From assembly GCF_014192395.1 (NCBI RefSeq), contig NZ_JACHXW010000028.1, positions 28,351-92,350 of the forward strand: 64,000 nt of DNA, written 5' to 3'. Both the position numbers and the translations under genes were made by a program. This document shows positions 43,519 to 51,765 of this stretch, in pieces. The notes beneath the pieces were generated by a model, which was given only the letters and a program-made list of their open reading frames with translations, was not told the DNA's origin and made no database searches. The stretch is from Paenibacillus endophyticus (lineage in GTDB: Bacteria; Bacillota; Bacilli; Paenibacillales; Paenibacillaceae). How positions within the stretch are numbered: the first letter of the stretch is position 1; each line of letters begins with the position of its first letter.

Positions 43519-44466
43519 TTAAAGCGATTGGCTCCAGTCATGCGTTACGGTGCCCTCGAGAAATCTCTCGCAATCAAGCGCCGCCATACAACCGCTGCCC
43601 GCTGCGGTAATCGCTTGGCGGTATTTGCTGTCTTGTACGTCGCCACAAGCGAATACGCCTGGTACGTTCGTTTCGGAAGTGCCTGGCTTAACAACAATAT
43701 AGCCGTTGTCATCCGTATCGATTTGGCCGTTTAGGAACTTCGTATTAGGCGTATGCCCAATTGCAATGAAGATACCATCTGTTTCGATAACGTCTTCTTC
43801 GCCTGTTACATTGTCACGGACCTTAAGACCAGTAACGCCCATGCCCGTTGCGACAACCTCAACCGGTGTGCGGTTTAGGCTCCAGCTGATTTTTCCGTTC
43901 TCGCGTGCGCGGTCCTGCATGATTTTGGAGGCGCGCAGCTCATCTCGGCGGTTAACCAGCTCCACGTTCGTTGCAAAACGAGTAAGGAAGCTTGCTTCCT
44001 CCATCGCGGAGTCGCCGCCGCCAACTACGATGATTTTCTTGCCGCGGAAGAAGAAGCCATCGCAGGTTGCGCAAGTGCTGACGCCTTTTCCGACATTGTC
44101 TCTCTCGCCAGGAATTCCGAGGTATTTAGCCGATGCTCCTGTCGAGATAATGATGCTCTCGCCCACAATTTCGCCTTGGCCTTCTACCTGAAGCTTGAAA
44201 GGACGCTCGGACATATCCACGCTGTTAACCCAGCCCGTAATAAACTTTGCGCCGAAGCGCTCCGCTTGCTTGCGCATGTTCGCCATAAGCTCCGGTCCCA
44301 TAATGCCTTCCGGGAAACCAGGGAAATTCTCAACCTCAGTCGTAGTCGTCAATTGTCCGCCCGGCTCAGGGCCTTCAATAATAAGCGGGTTCATATTGGC
44401 GCGAGCCAAGTAAATTGCTGCTGTAAGTCCGGCAGGGCCGGTACCGATAATAATGGATTTGTACAT
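43519..44466 (-). CDS. trxB: Thioredoxin reductase, 315 aa
   Basis: A low-molecular-weight FAD/NADPH enzyme that reduces thioredoxin. The FAD site is IIGTGPAGLTAAIYLARANM, the redox pair is in CATCDGFFFRG, the NADPH site is VVGGGDSAMEEA, and the second FAD motif is VFACGDVQDSKYRQAITAAG. The length is typical. It follows the TPR gene (yvcD) by 21 bases on the same strand. Confidence 0.97.
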   Translation of the reverse strand: MYKSIIIGTGPAGLTAAIYLARANMNPLIIEGPEPGGQLTTTTEVENFPGFPEGIMGPELMANMRKQAERFGAKFITGWVNSVDMSERPFKLQVEGQGEIVGESIIISTGASAKYLGIPGERDNVGKGVSTCATCDGFFFRGKKIIVVGGGDSAMEEASFLTRFATNVELVNRRDELRASKIMQDRARENGKISWSLNRTPVEVVATGMGVTGLKVRDNVTGEEDVIETDGIFIAIGHTPNTKFLNGQIDTDDNGYIVVKPGTSETNVPGVFACGDVQDSKYRQAITAAGSGCMAALDCERFLEGTVTHDWSQSL

Positions 44467-44487
44467 CGTCTTTCACCTCGTAAAAGT

Positions 44488-46239
44488 TTATTCGTCTTGC
44501 GCTTCCTGCGCCGAAAAGACAGAGCTCATCGACTTCATCTTTTCTTTGATGCCGCATATCTCGTCAATCAGCTTGACGTTCTTGCTGACTGTCGCGATCG
44601 ACGTTCCATACCTAACCGAGACCTCATGGTACGAGATTGACCTCCGGTGCATCTTGGCCGTCAAGTATTCCAAAGCGGCTGCCCAGCCCTCAGGCTTCGC
44701 AAGCTTAGGTACATCCGGATACACGCGTGACAGAAACTCTACCCATAAAGTCATTAGGTCATGCTGCTGAACCAAATCGTATTGCTTGCTCATGCGGGAA
44801 AGCGCCGTTTCTACAACGGCCTGCCACTTGTCTTCCCATACAGGAAGCCGTGAAGGAACCCGGTTAGGCTCAATAACGGTTTCTTTTCCTTCCAGGAAGA
44901 TCGGCAGCGGCTCTTGCACGCCCATGGTTCGAAGCACGAAGATGGCAATCCGTTTTAAGTAGTCATCCTCGTCACGTTCTAGCAGGAAGGTTTGGAGCAC
45001 ATCCTTCACTTCGCTGTCAGCAATCATGCCTAGAGCCTGAATGACCTGCAGCTTCGTATGCTGATCGCCATGGCGCAGCGCCCAGAAAAACGATGACCGA
45101 ACGAGCGGGTCACGTTTAAGATGATCGGGAATGCCATCTGAGGATTTCTCCCACAGCTTGAACTGCTCCTCGAATGGCAAATGATAGTGGTAACTGATCG
45201 ATGCCGTCATCTCTCCGCCGCGCAGCAGCTCTAGCTGCTCCATATAATAATGGGGTATGCCCGATTTGGGGTCCAGCTTAATCGTCTGCTTCCATAGCCG
45301 TTCCGCTTCCTGCAAGCGTCCGATATTGCAAGCGGCAACAGCCGCATAATGATACAAGCTCGGATCCTGCGTCAGCTCAGAGTCTTTCAGAAGCCTTGTA
45401 AAATGCTTGTAAGCAGCTCCATGCTCTCCTAAGATGCCCATAGTCGTTGCCAATTTAAACACATGCTCCTGATGAAACGGCACCGTCTTCGTAAGCAGCT
45501 CGACAAGCGGACGCAGGCTTGCTTCGTCATTCTTATGCTGATAGAAGATAGCGAGGTTGCAAAGCGCATGGAGATTGCCCGCTTCAAGCTCAAGCACCTC
45601 ATGGATGGTATCCATCGCCTTGTCGAACATGCCCATATAATAATAAGCCAGCGCCAAATTGTTGCGGGCAGCAAGGAAGTCCGGCTGTCCCTCAATAATT
45701 TTCTCTAAAATGCGCACAGCCTCCGTGAATTTGCCTTCCTCCAGCAGAGTGCGGGCCAAATCATGCTCAACCATGCCTTCGCGCGATTTAATATTCGTCA
45801 GGCGCGTCGGGCGCTCCAGCTCATAATGCAGAAGATCCATCATATCCTCTGCCTCGTCAAGGAACTGACCCTCCGAATCCTCTTCTAAATATCGAATAAG
45901 CGAGCCTTCGGCCGCTTCATATTGTTCCATATTCGCATAATTATTCGCCATATAGAAATGGCATTCCGTCATCGTCGGATCAAGCTCATCCACAATCCAG
46001 CCCAGAATCCGGTTGGATTCCTCATAATTGCCCATCTCCGATAGGATGCCGGCCATATTGCAATGGTTTACCGGATTATCCGGCTCGTATTCCACGGCGC
46101 GACGAAAATATTTAAGTGCCTTGTCATAATGGAATCGATCTAGTGACCGAACCGCACGTTCGAAAAAAAACGTGGCGTCCCATTGAACCGGTATGACTTT
46201 CGTCTGTTGATCTACGGCAACACGTTTCTTCCCTTTCAC
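44488..46239 (-). CDS. TPR-repeat protein (YvcD-like), 583 aa
   Basis: GTG 46239 (MKGKKRVAVD) has GGGAGGTG eight bases upstream; the frame is open 22 codons further but lacks a ribosome site. Several tetratricopeptide repeats are visible (HYDKALKYFRRAVEYEPDNP; MFDKAMDTIHEVLELEAGNL; LQEAERLWKQTIKLDPKSGI). The C-terminal part is helical, with a helix-turn-helix-like segment (SYHEVSVRYGTSIATVSKNV). The position between the his/prs genes and trxB matches Bacillus yvcD. Its function is unknown, and no signal peptide or membrane segment is seen. Confidence 0.85.
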   Translation of the reverse strand: MKGKKRVAVDQQTKVIPVQWDATFFFERAVRSLDRFHYDKALKYFRRAVEYEPDNPVNHCNMAGILSEMGNYEESNRILGWIVDELDPTMTECHFYMANNYANMEQYEAAEGSLIRYLEEDSEGQFLDEAEDMMDLLHYELERPTRLTNIKSREGMVEHDLARTLLEEGKFTEAVRILEKIIEGQPDFLAARNNLALAYYYMGMFDKAMDTIHEVLELEAGNLHALCNLAIFYQHKNDEASLRPLVELLTKTVPFHQEHVFKLATTMGILGEHGAAYKHFTRLLKDSELTQDPSLYHYAAVAACNIGRLQEAERLWKQTIKLDPKSGIPHYYMEQLELLRGGEMTASISYHYHLPFEEQFKLWEKSSDGIPDHLKRDPLVRSSFFWALRHGDQHTKLQVIQALGMIADSEVKDVLQTFLLERDEDDYLKRIAIFVLRTMGVQEPLPIFLEGKETVIEPNRVPSRLPVWEDKWQAVVETALSRMSKQYDLVQQHDLMTLWVEFLSRVYPDVPKLAKPEGWAAALEYLTAKMHRRSISYHEVSVRYGTSIATVSKNVKLIDEICGIKEKMKSMSSVFSAQEAQDE

Positions 46240-46317
46240 TGGCAAGGCACCTCCCGTTACTTCCGATTTTCTACGATTATACCATAGCCATACCTTTGAG
46301 AACATGAAAGAATATGT

Positions 46318-46358
46318 GGGAAAATCGCGGACAGCAAATACGCCACCCGCGATTTCCC
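46318..46358 (-). terminator. Possible prs terminator
   Basis: GGGAAATCGCGG and CCGCGATTTTCCC pair with one bulged base, 50-90 bases after the prs stop. A U-run is missing outside the stem, so its role is uncertain. Confidence 0.4.
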
Positions 46359-46405
46359 GCGTCCTTGCTATTCATTTCATGCAATCGGCATACCTGAATG
46401 AGCGT

Positions 46406-47356
46406 TTATACGCCGTTGTTTTTGAACAGAGTACTGATGGAGCCGCCCTCCAAAATGATGCGTGTTGCTTCTGCAAGCAGAGGGGCAACCGATAGCACCT
46501 TGAAGCGTTCCGGCGTTGATTCCGGCAAGCTGATGGAGTCCGTAACGATAACCTCTTTAATATTAGGATGATCCAAACGCTCAATGGCTGAGCCGGAGAA
46601 TAGCGGGTGCGTTGCGCATACGTATACGTCCTCGGCGCCGCGCTCCTTCAAGCCCTCCACAACGTTTACGATGGTTGAGCCCGTATCAATCAGATCCTCA
46701 ATAATGATAGGCGTCTGACCTTCGACATCCCCGATTACGTGTGTAATAACCGATTCATTGTGCGCTGGGCGTTTCTTGATCATAATCGCAAACGATGTAT
46801 CCAGGTAGTTCGCAAGCTTCTCTGCGGTTGAAGCACGTCCTGCATCCGGCGATACGACAACCGGGTTCTTGATGTTCTTTGTCTTCAAGTAATCGCTGAT
46901 GAGATCAAGCGCCGTCATATGATCGACCGGAATGTTGAAGAAGCCTTGAATAGCTGGAGCATGTAGGTCGATTGTGATTACGCGGTTCGCTCCAACAGTC
47001 GTGAGCACATCCGCCAGCATTTTTGCTGAAATCGGCTCCCGTGGCGCTGCTTTGCGCTCCTGGCGCGCATAGCCGTAATACGGCATGATGATGTTGACCG
47101 TTCTTGCGGATGCACGCTTCGCCGCGTCAATCATAACGAGCAATTCGACAAAATGCTCGTTGATCGGATGCGAGAACGATTGCACGAGAAATACATCACA
47201 ATTCCGAATCGTTTCCTCGTAATGCACATAAATCTCACCGCTTTTGAAACGGGACATCTTGATCGCGCCTAACGTCAGACCAAGCTCTGCACTAATTTTC
47301 TGAGCCAATACCGGATTAGACGAACCCGAAAAAATACGCACCTTGTCGCTTAACAT
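46406..47356 (-). CDS. prs: Ribose-phosphate pyrophosphokinase, 316 aa
   Basis: ATG 47356 (MLSDKVRIFSGSSNPVLAQK) has AGGAGG directly upstream; the 24 open codons before it are leader. It makes PRPP from ribose 5-phosphate and ATP. The signatures are FVQS-like FLVQSFSHPINEH, YYGYARQERKAAPREPISAK, VVSPDAGRASTAEKLA and the PRPP loop IIIEDLIDTGSTI. PRPP is the substrate of HisG, and the gene follows the histidine genes here, a functional pairing that suggests co-expression. Confidence 0.95.
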   Translation of the reverse strand: MLSDKVRIFSGSSNPVLAQKISAELGLTLGAIKMSRFKSGEIYVHYEETIRNCDVFLVQSFSHPINEHFVELLVMIDAAKRASARTVNIIMPYYGYARQERKAAPREPISAKMLADVLTTVGANRVITIDLHAPAIQGFFNIPVDHMTALDLISDYLKTKNIKNPVVVSPDAGRASTAEKLANYLDTSFAIMIKKRPAHNESVITHVIGDVEGQTPIIIEDLIDTGSTIVNVVEGLKERGAEDVYVCATHPLFSGSAIERLDHPNIKEVIVTDSISLPESTPERFKVLSVAPLLAEATRIILEGGSISTLFKNNGV

Positions 47357-47471
47357 GATACCCTCCTGAGCGTTAAAACCAATTAATTTTACGGAACAAG
47401 TACTCGTCCTTGTCGGATCATTCGACAAAGCTTGTTTGATCTTCTATATTATACATGTAATTTACGATATT

Positions 47472-48278
47472 TCAAAAATCAATCATCACTAATTTTCGAC
47501 AATTAAATGTCGCCAGCTGCTTATATCCAACTTCTCTCAGTACGGAGTAGGCTTGATCCAAGTATTGACCCAGCCTTTCAGGCTGATGGGCATCCGATCC
47601 TACGGTGAGCGGAATGCCTAGCTCAAGCGCATATTCGAGCATCCTGCGGCTTGGAAACATCTCTGCTGCAGGCGTGCGCAGCCCCGATGCGTTAAGCTCA
47701 ATGGCCATCCCGCTCCGCTTGACCGCTTGAAGCGCAGCATTCTCCAAGTGGGTCACATCCTCCTCCGGCTTGTAGCCGAAGCGTTTGATTACGTCAATAT
47801 GCCCAATGTAATCATAAAAGCCGCTCGCCGCCGCTTTTCCTACAGCTGCGTAATACTGCTCGTAAACCGCCATGCGGTCACGGCCTTCCCATCCTGCCGT
47901 TTGCCGGAAATCGGTAATGTCCCATTCGCCTAGAAAGTGAACGGATCCAATGACGTAATCCCAAGGGTAAGCTTTGACGATCGCTTCGATCTGCTGCTCA
48001 CAGCCCTCAATATAATCGCCCTCCAGGCCTACCCGAATGTCGATCTGACCCTTGTACTTTTCCTTGAGCGCAAGGCATTCCTCTACGTAACGTGGCAGCT
48101 CATCCATGGGCATGGCCATCTCCGGATAATACGAAGCAGGGTCAACGTGGAGCAGCGGCATATGATCGGAAAGGCCGAGCTGCACGAGTCCGATCTCTAT
48201 TCCCTTCCGTACGTATTCCTCCAGCTCGCCTACGGCGTGGCCGCAGCGGGCATGATGGGTATGGTAATCGATAAACAT
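47472..48278 (-). CDS. hisJ: Histidinol-phosphatase, PHP family, 268 aa
   Basis: A metal-dependent PHP phosphatase. The start MFIDYHTHHARCGHAVGELE supplies His ligands, LGLSDHMPLLHVDP and GLEGDYIEG further ones, YVIGSVHFLGEWD follows, and GIPLTVGSDAHQPERLG is the C-terminal signature. It performs the penultimate-stage dephosphorylation of histidinol phosphate. It lies 43 bases after hisIE and is probably in the operon. The bifunctional HisB phosphatase of enteric bacteria is absent here, so this enzyme is needed. Confidence 0.9.
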   Translation of the reverse strand: MFIDYHTHHARCGHAVGELEEYVRKGIEIGLVQLGLSDHMPLLHVDPASYYPEMAMPMDELPRYVEECLALKEKYKGQIDIRVGLEGDYIEGCEQQIEAIVKAYPWDYVIGSVHFLGEWDITDFRQTAGWEGRDRMAVYEQYYAAVGKAAASGFYDYIGHIDVIKRFGYKPEEDVTHLENAALQAVKRSGMAIELNASGLRTPAAEMFPSRRMLEYALELGIPLTVGSDAHQPERLGQYLDQAYSVLREVGYKQLATFNCRKLVMIDF

Positions 48279-48321
48279 GTGCGTACCGGCCTTTCTATCG
48301 TAATTTGGAGATATGCGTTCG

Positions 48322-49014
48322 CTATCTCATTTTGTTCGTTGTCTTTTTCCCATGGCGGCTATGGATTTCGCTGATTACATCATCAAGCGGCAGCCCTCTC
48401 TCGCGAAGCAGCACCATCAAGTGGAAAATCAGATCGCCGACTTCGCTTCTCAGCTCGTCGTTGTCTTTATTTTTGGCGGCGATAATGACCTCGGATGCTT
48501 CCTCGCCGACCTTTTTCAAAATTTTGTCCACGCCTTTGTCAAACAAATAAGACGTATAAGAGCCCTCAGGGCGTTCTGCATAACGTTCTGCTATCGTGCC
48601 TTCCAGCTGTCCCAGCGTGCCGAAGCGGTCCGCGGCCGGTGCTGCATCGCTTGTGGAAGCTGCTGTGTTTCCACTCACCTCAACGTTGTTGAAGAAGCAG
48701 CTGTAGCGTCCCGTATGGCAGGCTGGGCCTACTTGCTCCACCTTAAGCAGAAGTGTGTCGCCATCGCAATCGTAAGCCAAAGAGACAATGCGCTGCGTAT
48801 GTCCGCTTGTCGCGCCTTTATTCCAAAGCTCATTGCGCGACCGGCTCCAGAACCAAGTCACGCCCGATTCTACCGACAGCTGCAGCGACTCCTTGCTCAT
48901 GTATGCCATCATAAGCACTTCTTTGCTTTGCGCATCCTGCACGATTGCAGGAACGAGCCCAGCTTCATCCCATTTAATGCTTGAGATCAGATCGTTTGAA
49001 TTGGATTCCGTCAT
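48322..49014 (-). CDS. hisIE: Bifunctional phosphoribosyl-AMP cyclohydrolase / phosphoribosyl-ATP pyrophosphatase, 230 aa
   Basis: The N-terminal half is HisI (WDEAGLVPAIVQDAQSKEVL; WFWSRSRNELWNKGATSGHT; the metal-binding YDCDGDTLLLKV). The C-terminal half is HisE (EGSYTSYLFDKGVDKILKKV; EEASEVIIAAKNKDNDEL; EVGDLIFHLMVLL). It carries out steps 2 and 3 of histidine synthesis. The start overlaps the hisF stop by four bases. Confidence 0.96.
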   Translation of the reverse strand: MTESNSNDLISSIKWDEAGLVPAIVQDAQSKEVLMMAYMSKESLQLSVESGVTWFWSRSRNELWNKGATSGHTQRIVSLAYDCDGDTLLLKVEQVGPACHTGRYSCFFNNVEVSGNTAASTSDAAPAADRFGTLGQLEGTIAERYAERPEGSYTSYLFDKGVDKILKKVGEEASEVIIAAKNKDNDELRSEVGDLIFHLMVLLRERGLPLDDVISEIHSRHGKKTTNKMR

Positions 49015-49769
49015 CGTACTTCTACTCCCTTTAACCGCAAATCGTCTTTCACTTCACGGATCGTCATTTCTTTATAGTGGAAAATCGTAGCTGCAAGCGC
49101 AGCATCTGCATTAGCTTGCTTGAATACATCATTGAAATGTTCGATTCTTCCCGCTCCGCCTGAAGCGATAACCGGAATGCCCAGCGATTCCGAAACCGCT
49201 TTGGTCAGCTTAATATCGAAGCCATCCTTCGTTCCGTCGGCATCCATGCTCGTCAGCAAAATTTCACCCGCTCCCAGACGCTCAACCTCGCGCGCCCATT
49301 CCAGAGCCTTGATGCCCGTTGTTTTGCGCCCGCCATGTGTATAAACCTCCCACTCGCCCCATTCCGCATTAAACTTTGCGTCAATGGCAACTACAATGCA
49401 CTGCGAGCCGAATTTGCGCGATCCCTCCTGCACAAGCGCAGGATTAACGACGGCTGCCGTATTGATGCCGATTTTGTCAGCGCCCGCACGCAGCAGCCGC
49501 TTCATGTCATCGACATGGGAAATGCCTCCGCCTACCGTGAACGGAATCGTGATTTCGCCAGCCGTCCGTTTAACAACCTCGATCATCGTTGCTCGGCCTT
49601 CCACCGAAGCTGAGATGTCCAAAAAGATAAGCTCATCTGCGCCTTCCTTGTCATAGGTAGCCGCAAGCTCGACAGGATCTCCAGCATCGCGGAGGTTTAC
49701 GAAGTTCACGCCTTTCACAACGCGGCCATCCTTCACGTCCAGGCATGGAATAATACGCTTCGCCAGCAT
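49011..49769 (-). CDS. hisF: Imidazole glycerol phosphate synthase, cyclase subunit, 252 aa
   Basis: A TIM barrel that starts MLAKRIIPCLDVKDGRVVKG (catalytic Asp) and has the second catalytic Asp in LLTSMDADGTKDGFD, plus GGGISHVDDMKRLLRAGADK and IASGGAGRIEHF for phosphate binding. These are HisF and not HisA signatures. It pairs with HisH. The gene that normally lies between hisH and hisF, hisA, is missing; only 66 bases separate the two. Confidence 0.97.
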   Translation of the reverse strand: MLAKRIIPCLDVKDGRVVKGVNFVNLRDAGDPVELAATYDKEGADELIFLDISASVEGRATMIEVVKRTAGEITIPFTVGGGISHVDDMKRLLRAGADKIGINTAAVVNPALVQEGSRKFGSQCIVVAIDAKFNAEWGEWEVYTHGGRKTTGIKALEWAREVERLGAGEILLTSMDADGTKDGFDIKLTKAVSESLGIPVIASGGAGRIEHFNDVFKQANADAALAATIFHYKEMTIREVKDDLRLKGVEVR

Positions 49770-49835
49770 GTTTCCCTCTCCTTTGTTCCCGTTAAACGGG
49801 CTTCTTCTATATCTTCCATCGTATAAATAACGAGA

Positions 49836-50453
49836 TTATGACTGCACGCTTTCCGTTAGCGCAAGGAAGCTGCCTAGCAGCTGCATACCCAGGTCTCCGC
49901 TTTTTTCGGGATGGAACTGCATGCCGAATACGTTGCCGCGGCCGACAATTGCCGTTACCTGCTGGTAATAGTCCGTAGTCGCAAGCAGATCGGAGGCCTG
50001 CTCTACCTTCGCATGGAAGGAGTGGACAAAATAGACATGGCCTTCAGTCAACCCATTAAATAGTGGCGATTGCTCTTGAAGGAACGACAGCTTGTTCCAG
50101 CCCATATGCGGAATTTTGTAATCACCCGCGAAGCGCACGACCTTGCCCGGCAAAAGATTCAGCCCCTCATGCATGCCGTATTCCTCACTCGCAGTGAATA
50201 GCAGCTGCATGCCGAGGCAAATGCCGAGCATCGGCTTCCCTGATGCAGCGTATGCTTTCGCCACCTCGTCGAGCTTCGTCTCACGCAGATTTTGCATCGC
50301 GTCGCCGAAAGCCCCAACGCCCGGCAGGATTGCACCTGCTGCAGCCGCAATCGTTTGTGGGTCATCGGTAATAACCGCCTCGTAGCCTAGACGCTCTACC
50401 GCTTTGCTTACGCTGTGCAGATTGCCCATGCCGTAATCGATAATCGCGATCAT
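49836..50453 (-). CDS. hisH: Imidazole glycerol phosphate synthase, glutaminase subunit, 205 aa
   Basis: ATG 50453 (MIAIIDYGMGNLHSVSKAVE) follows the hisB stop by one base. The frame is open 33 codons further but overlaps hisB. It is a class I glutamine amidotransferase: nucleophile Cys in MLGICLGMQLLF, His and Glu in VFGMQFHPEKSGDLG. It delivers ammonia to HisF. Confidence 0.97.
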   Translation of the reverse strand: MIAIIDYGMGNLHSVSKAVERLGYEAVITDDPQTIAAAAGAILPGVGAFGDAMQNLRETKLDEVAKAYAASGKPMLGICLGMQLLFTASEEYGMHEGLNLLPGKVVRFAGDYKIPHMGWNKLSFLQEQSPLFNGLTEGHVYFVHSFHAKVEQASDLLATTDYYQQVTAIVGRGNVFGMQFHPEKSGDLGMQLLGSFLALTESVQS

Positions 50454-50454
50454 G

Positions 50455-51054
50455 CTATAGCACTCCCTTCGTCGAAGGTACTCCTTGCACGCGCGGGTCA
50501 ATGCTCGTCGCTTCGTCCAGCGCACGTCCAAGCGCTTTGAATACCGCCTCAATCATATGATGCGTGTTTTTGCCGTAGTGCACAATGACGTGGAGCGTAA
50601 TGCGGGACTCCAGTGCCAGCTTCCAAAGAAACTCATGAACAAGCTCCGTAGAGAAGCTGCCTACCTGCGCAGAAGGATACTCTGCACGGTATTCGAAGTG
50701 CGGACGATTGCTCACGTCGATAATAACCTGTGCAAGCGCCTCATCCATTGGTACGAATACGCTGGCATAACGTTTGATCCCGCGTTTGTCGCCCAGCGCC
50801 TCGCGAAGTGTCTGGCCGATGCAAATGCCGATATCCTCCACCGTATGGTGATCATCAATGTCAATATCTCCGCGCGCTTCAAGCTCCAGGTTGAACTGGC
50901 CGTGCTTCGTAAACAAATCAAGCATATGGTTCAGGAACGGCACGTCCGTTTCGATTTTCGTCTCTCCCGTTCCATCTACTGCAAATGTAAGCTTAATATC
51001 CGTCTCATTCGTCTTGCGTGCTACCGATGCTTCGCGTACCCGATTTTCCGACAC
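50455..51054 (-). CDS. hisB: Imidazoleglycerol-phosphate dehydratase, about 199 aa
   Basis: A monofunctional HisB dehydratase. The core begins ASVARKTNETDIKLTFAVDG. The Mn-binding motifs DIDDHHTVEDIGI and NTHHMIEAVFKALGRAL are intact. No phosphatase domain is attached. The start is not certain: GTG 51054 has AAGGA at six bases, while ATG 51060 and ATG 51075 have no well-placed ribosome site. The upstream leader contains heptamer repeats of C and A on the coding strand and, further up, a 600-base block of other repeats. Confidence 0.93.
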   Translation of the reverse strand: MSENRVREASVARKTNETDIKLTFAVDGTGETKIETDVPFLNHMLDLFTKHGQFNLELEARGDIDIDDHHTVEDIGICIGQTLREALGDKRGIKRYASVFVPMDEALAQVIIDVSNRPHFEYRAEYPSAQVGSFSTELVHEFLWKLALESRITLHVIVHYGKNTHHMIEAVFKALGRALDEATSIDPRVQGVPSTKGVL

Positions 51055-51097
51055 TTTCATTCCTTCTTTCTGCATTTATGTTTGATTTAGAGGTTAA

Positions 51098-51134
51098 TTT
51101 TTGTTTTTTGTTTTTTGTTTTTTGTTTTTTGTTT
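51098..51134. repeat. Heptamer repeat (TTTTTTG) before hisB
   Basis: G occurs every seventh base (51103, 51110, 51117, 51124, 51131) in an otherwise T-only stretch, giving about five TTTTTTG units. On the coding strand these are CAAAAAA units ending about 45 bases before the hisB start. Confidence 0.85.
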
Positions 51135-51735
51135 ATGTGAATTTCAAGAAAATGTTTGTGCAATATAAATCACTATTTCTGCTGTTATCCTGCTTTAAAG
51201 TTCGTTTCTATTGCAGGAAATGCAATGTAGCTCCGTAAACTGCATGCCTTGTCAGGTTTCCAATGCATTTACTGCAACGTGACTATCTTACACAATAATT
51301 CAATATGTGAATTTCAAGAAAATGTTTGTGCAACAGTAACCGCTTTGCTACCAGCTTTCCGTTGCTACGTTGCAGTTTAGTTTGTGCAATAGAATCGACT
51401 TTGCCGCTACCATTCAAGTGCTACGTTGCAGTTTGTGCAATAGAAGCGACTTTGCTGCTACCATTCAAGTGCTACGTTGCAGTTTGCGCACAATAGAATC
51501 GACTACTCTGCTACCATTCAAGTGCTACGTTGCAGTTTGTGCAATAGAATCGACTATGCTGCTGCCTTTCAAACGCTACGTTGCAGTTTGTGCAATAGAA
51601 ATCACTGTTTTTGCTGATTACCTGCTTTAGAGTTCGTTTATATTGCAGTAAATGCAATGTAGCTACTAAAACTGCTTGCCATGTTAGGTTTCCATTGCAT
51701 TTACTGCAACGTAACAAATCATACACGAGCATCCG
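51134..51735. repeat. Block of imperfect tandem and inverted repeats between hisB and hisD
   Basis: No gene is supported here. A unit of about 51 bases beginning GCTACGTTGCAGTTTGTGCA recurs at 51364, 51420, 51471, 51524 and 51575. Two larger copies (about 51188-51300 and 51621-51735) carry the hairpin TTGCAGTAAATGCAATG with its inverse; the arms at 51643-51659 and 51693-51709 match perfectly over 17 bases, and the copy at 51211-51277 has diverged. The segment beginning TGTGAATTTCAAGAAAATGT is also present twice (about 51136 and 51305). Confidence 0.85.
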
Positions 51736-51765
51736 AGGCAATCTATTTTTAACGATGACCGTGTA

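Noticed and set aside
51370..51630. Plus-strand frame of 86 codons with a 17-residue repeat (CNRIDFAATIQVLRC)
   Set aside because: It exists because the repeat unit of 51 bases is a multiple of three. No ribosome site is seen, and neighbouring units with 53 or 56 bases break the pattern. It is treated as a repeat, not a gene.
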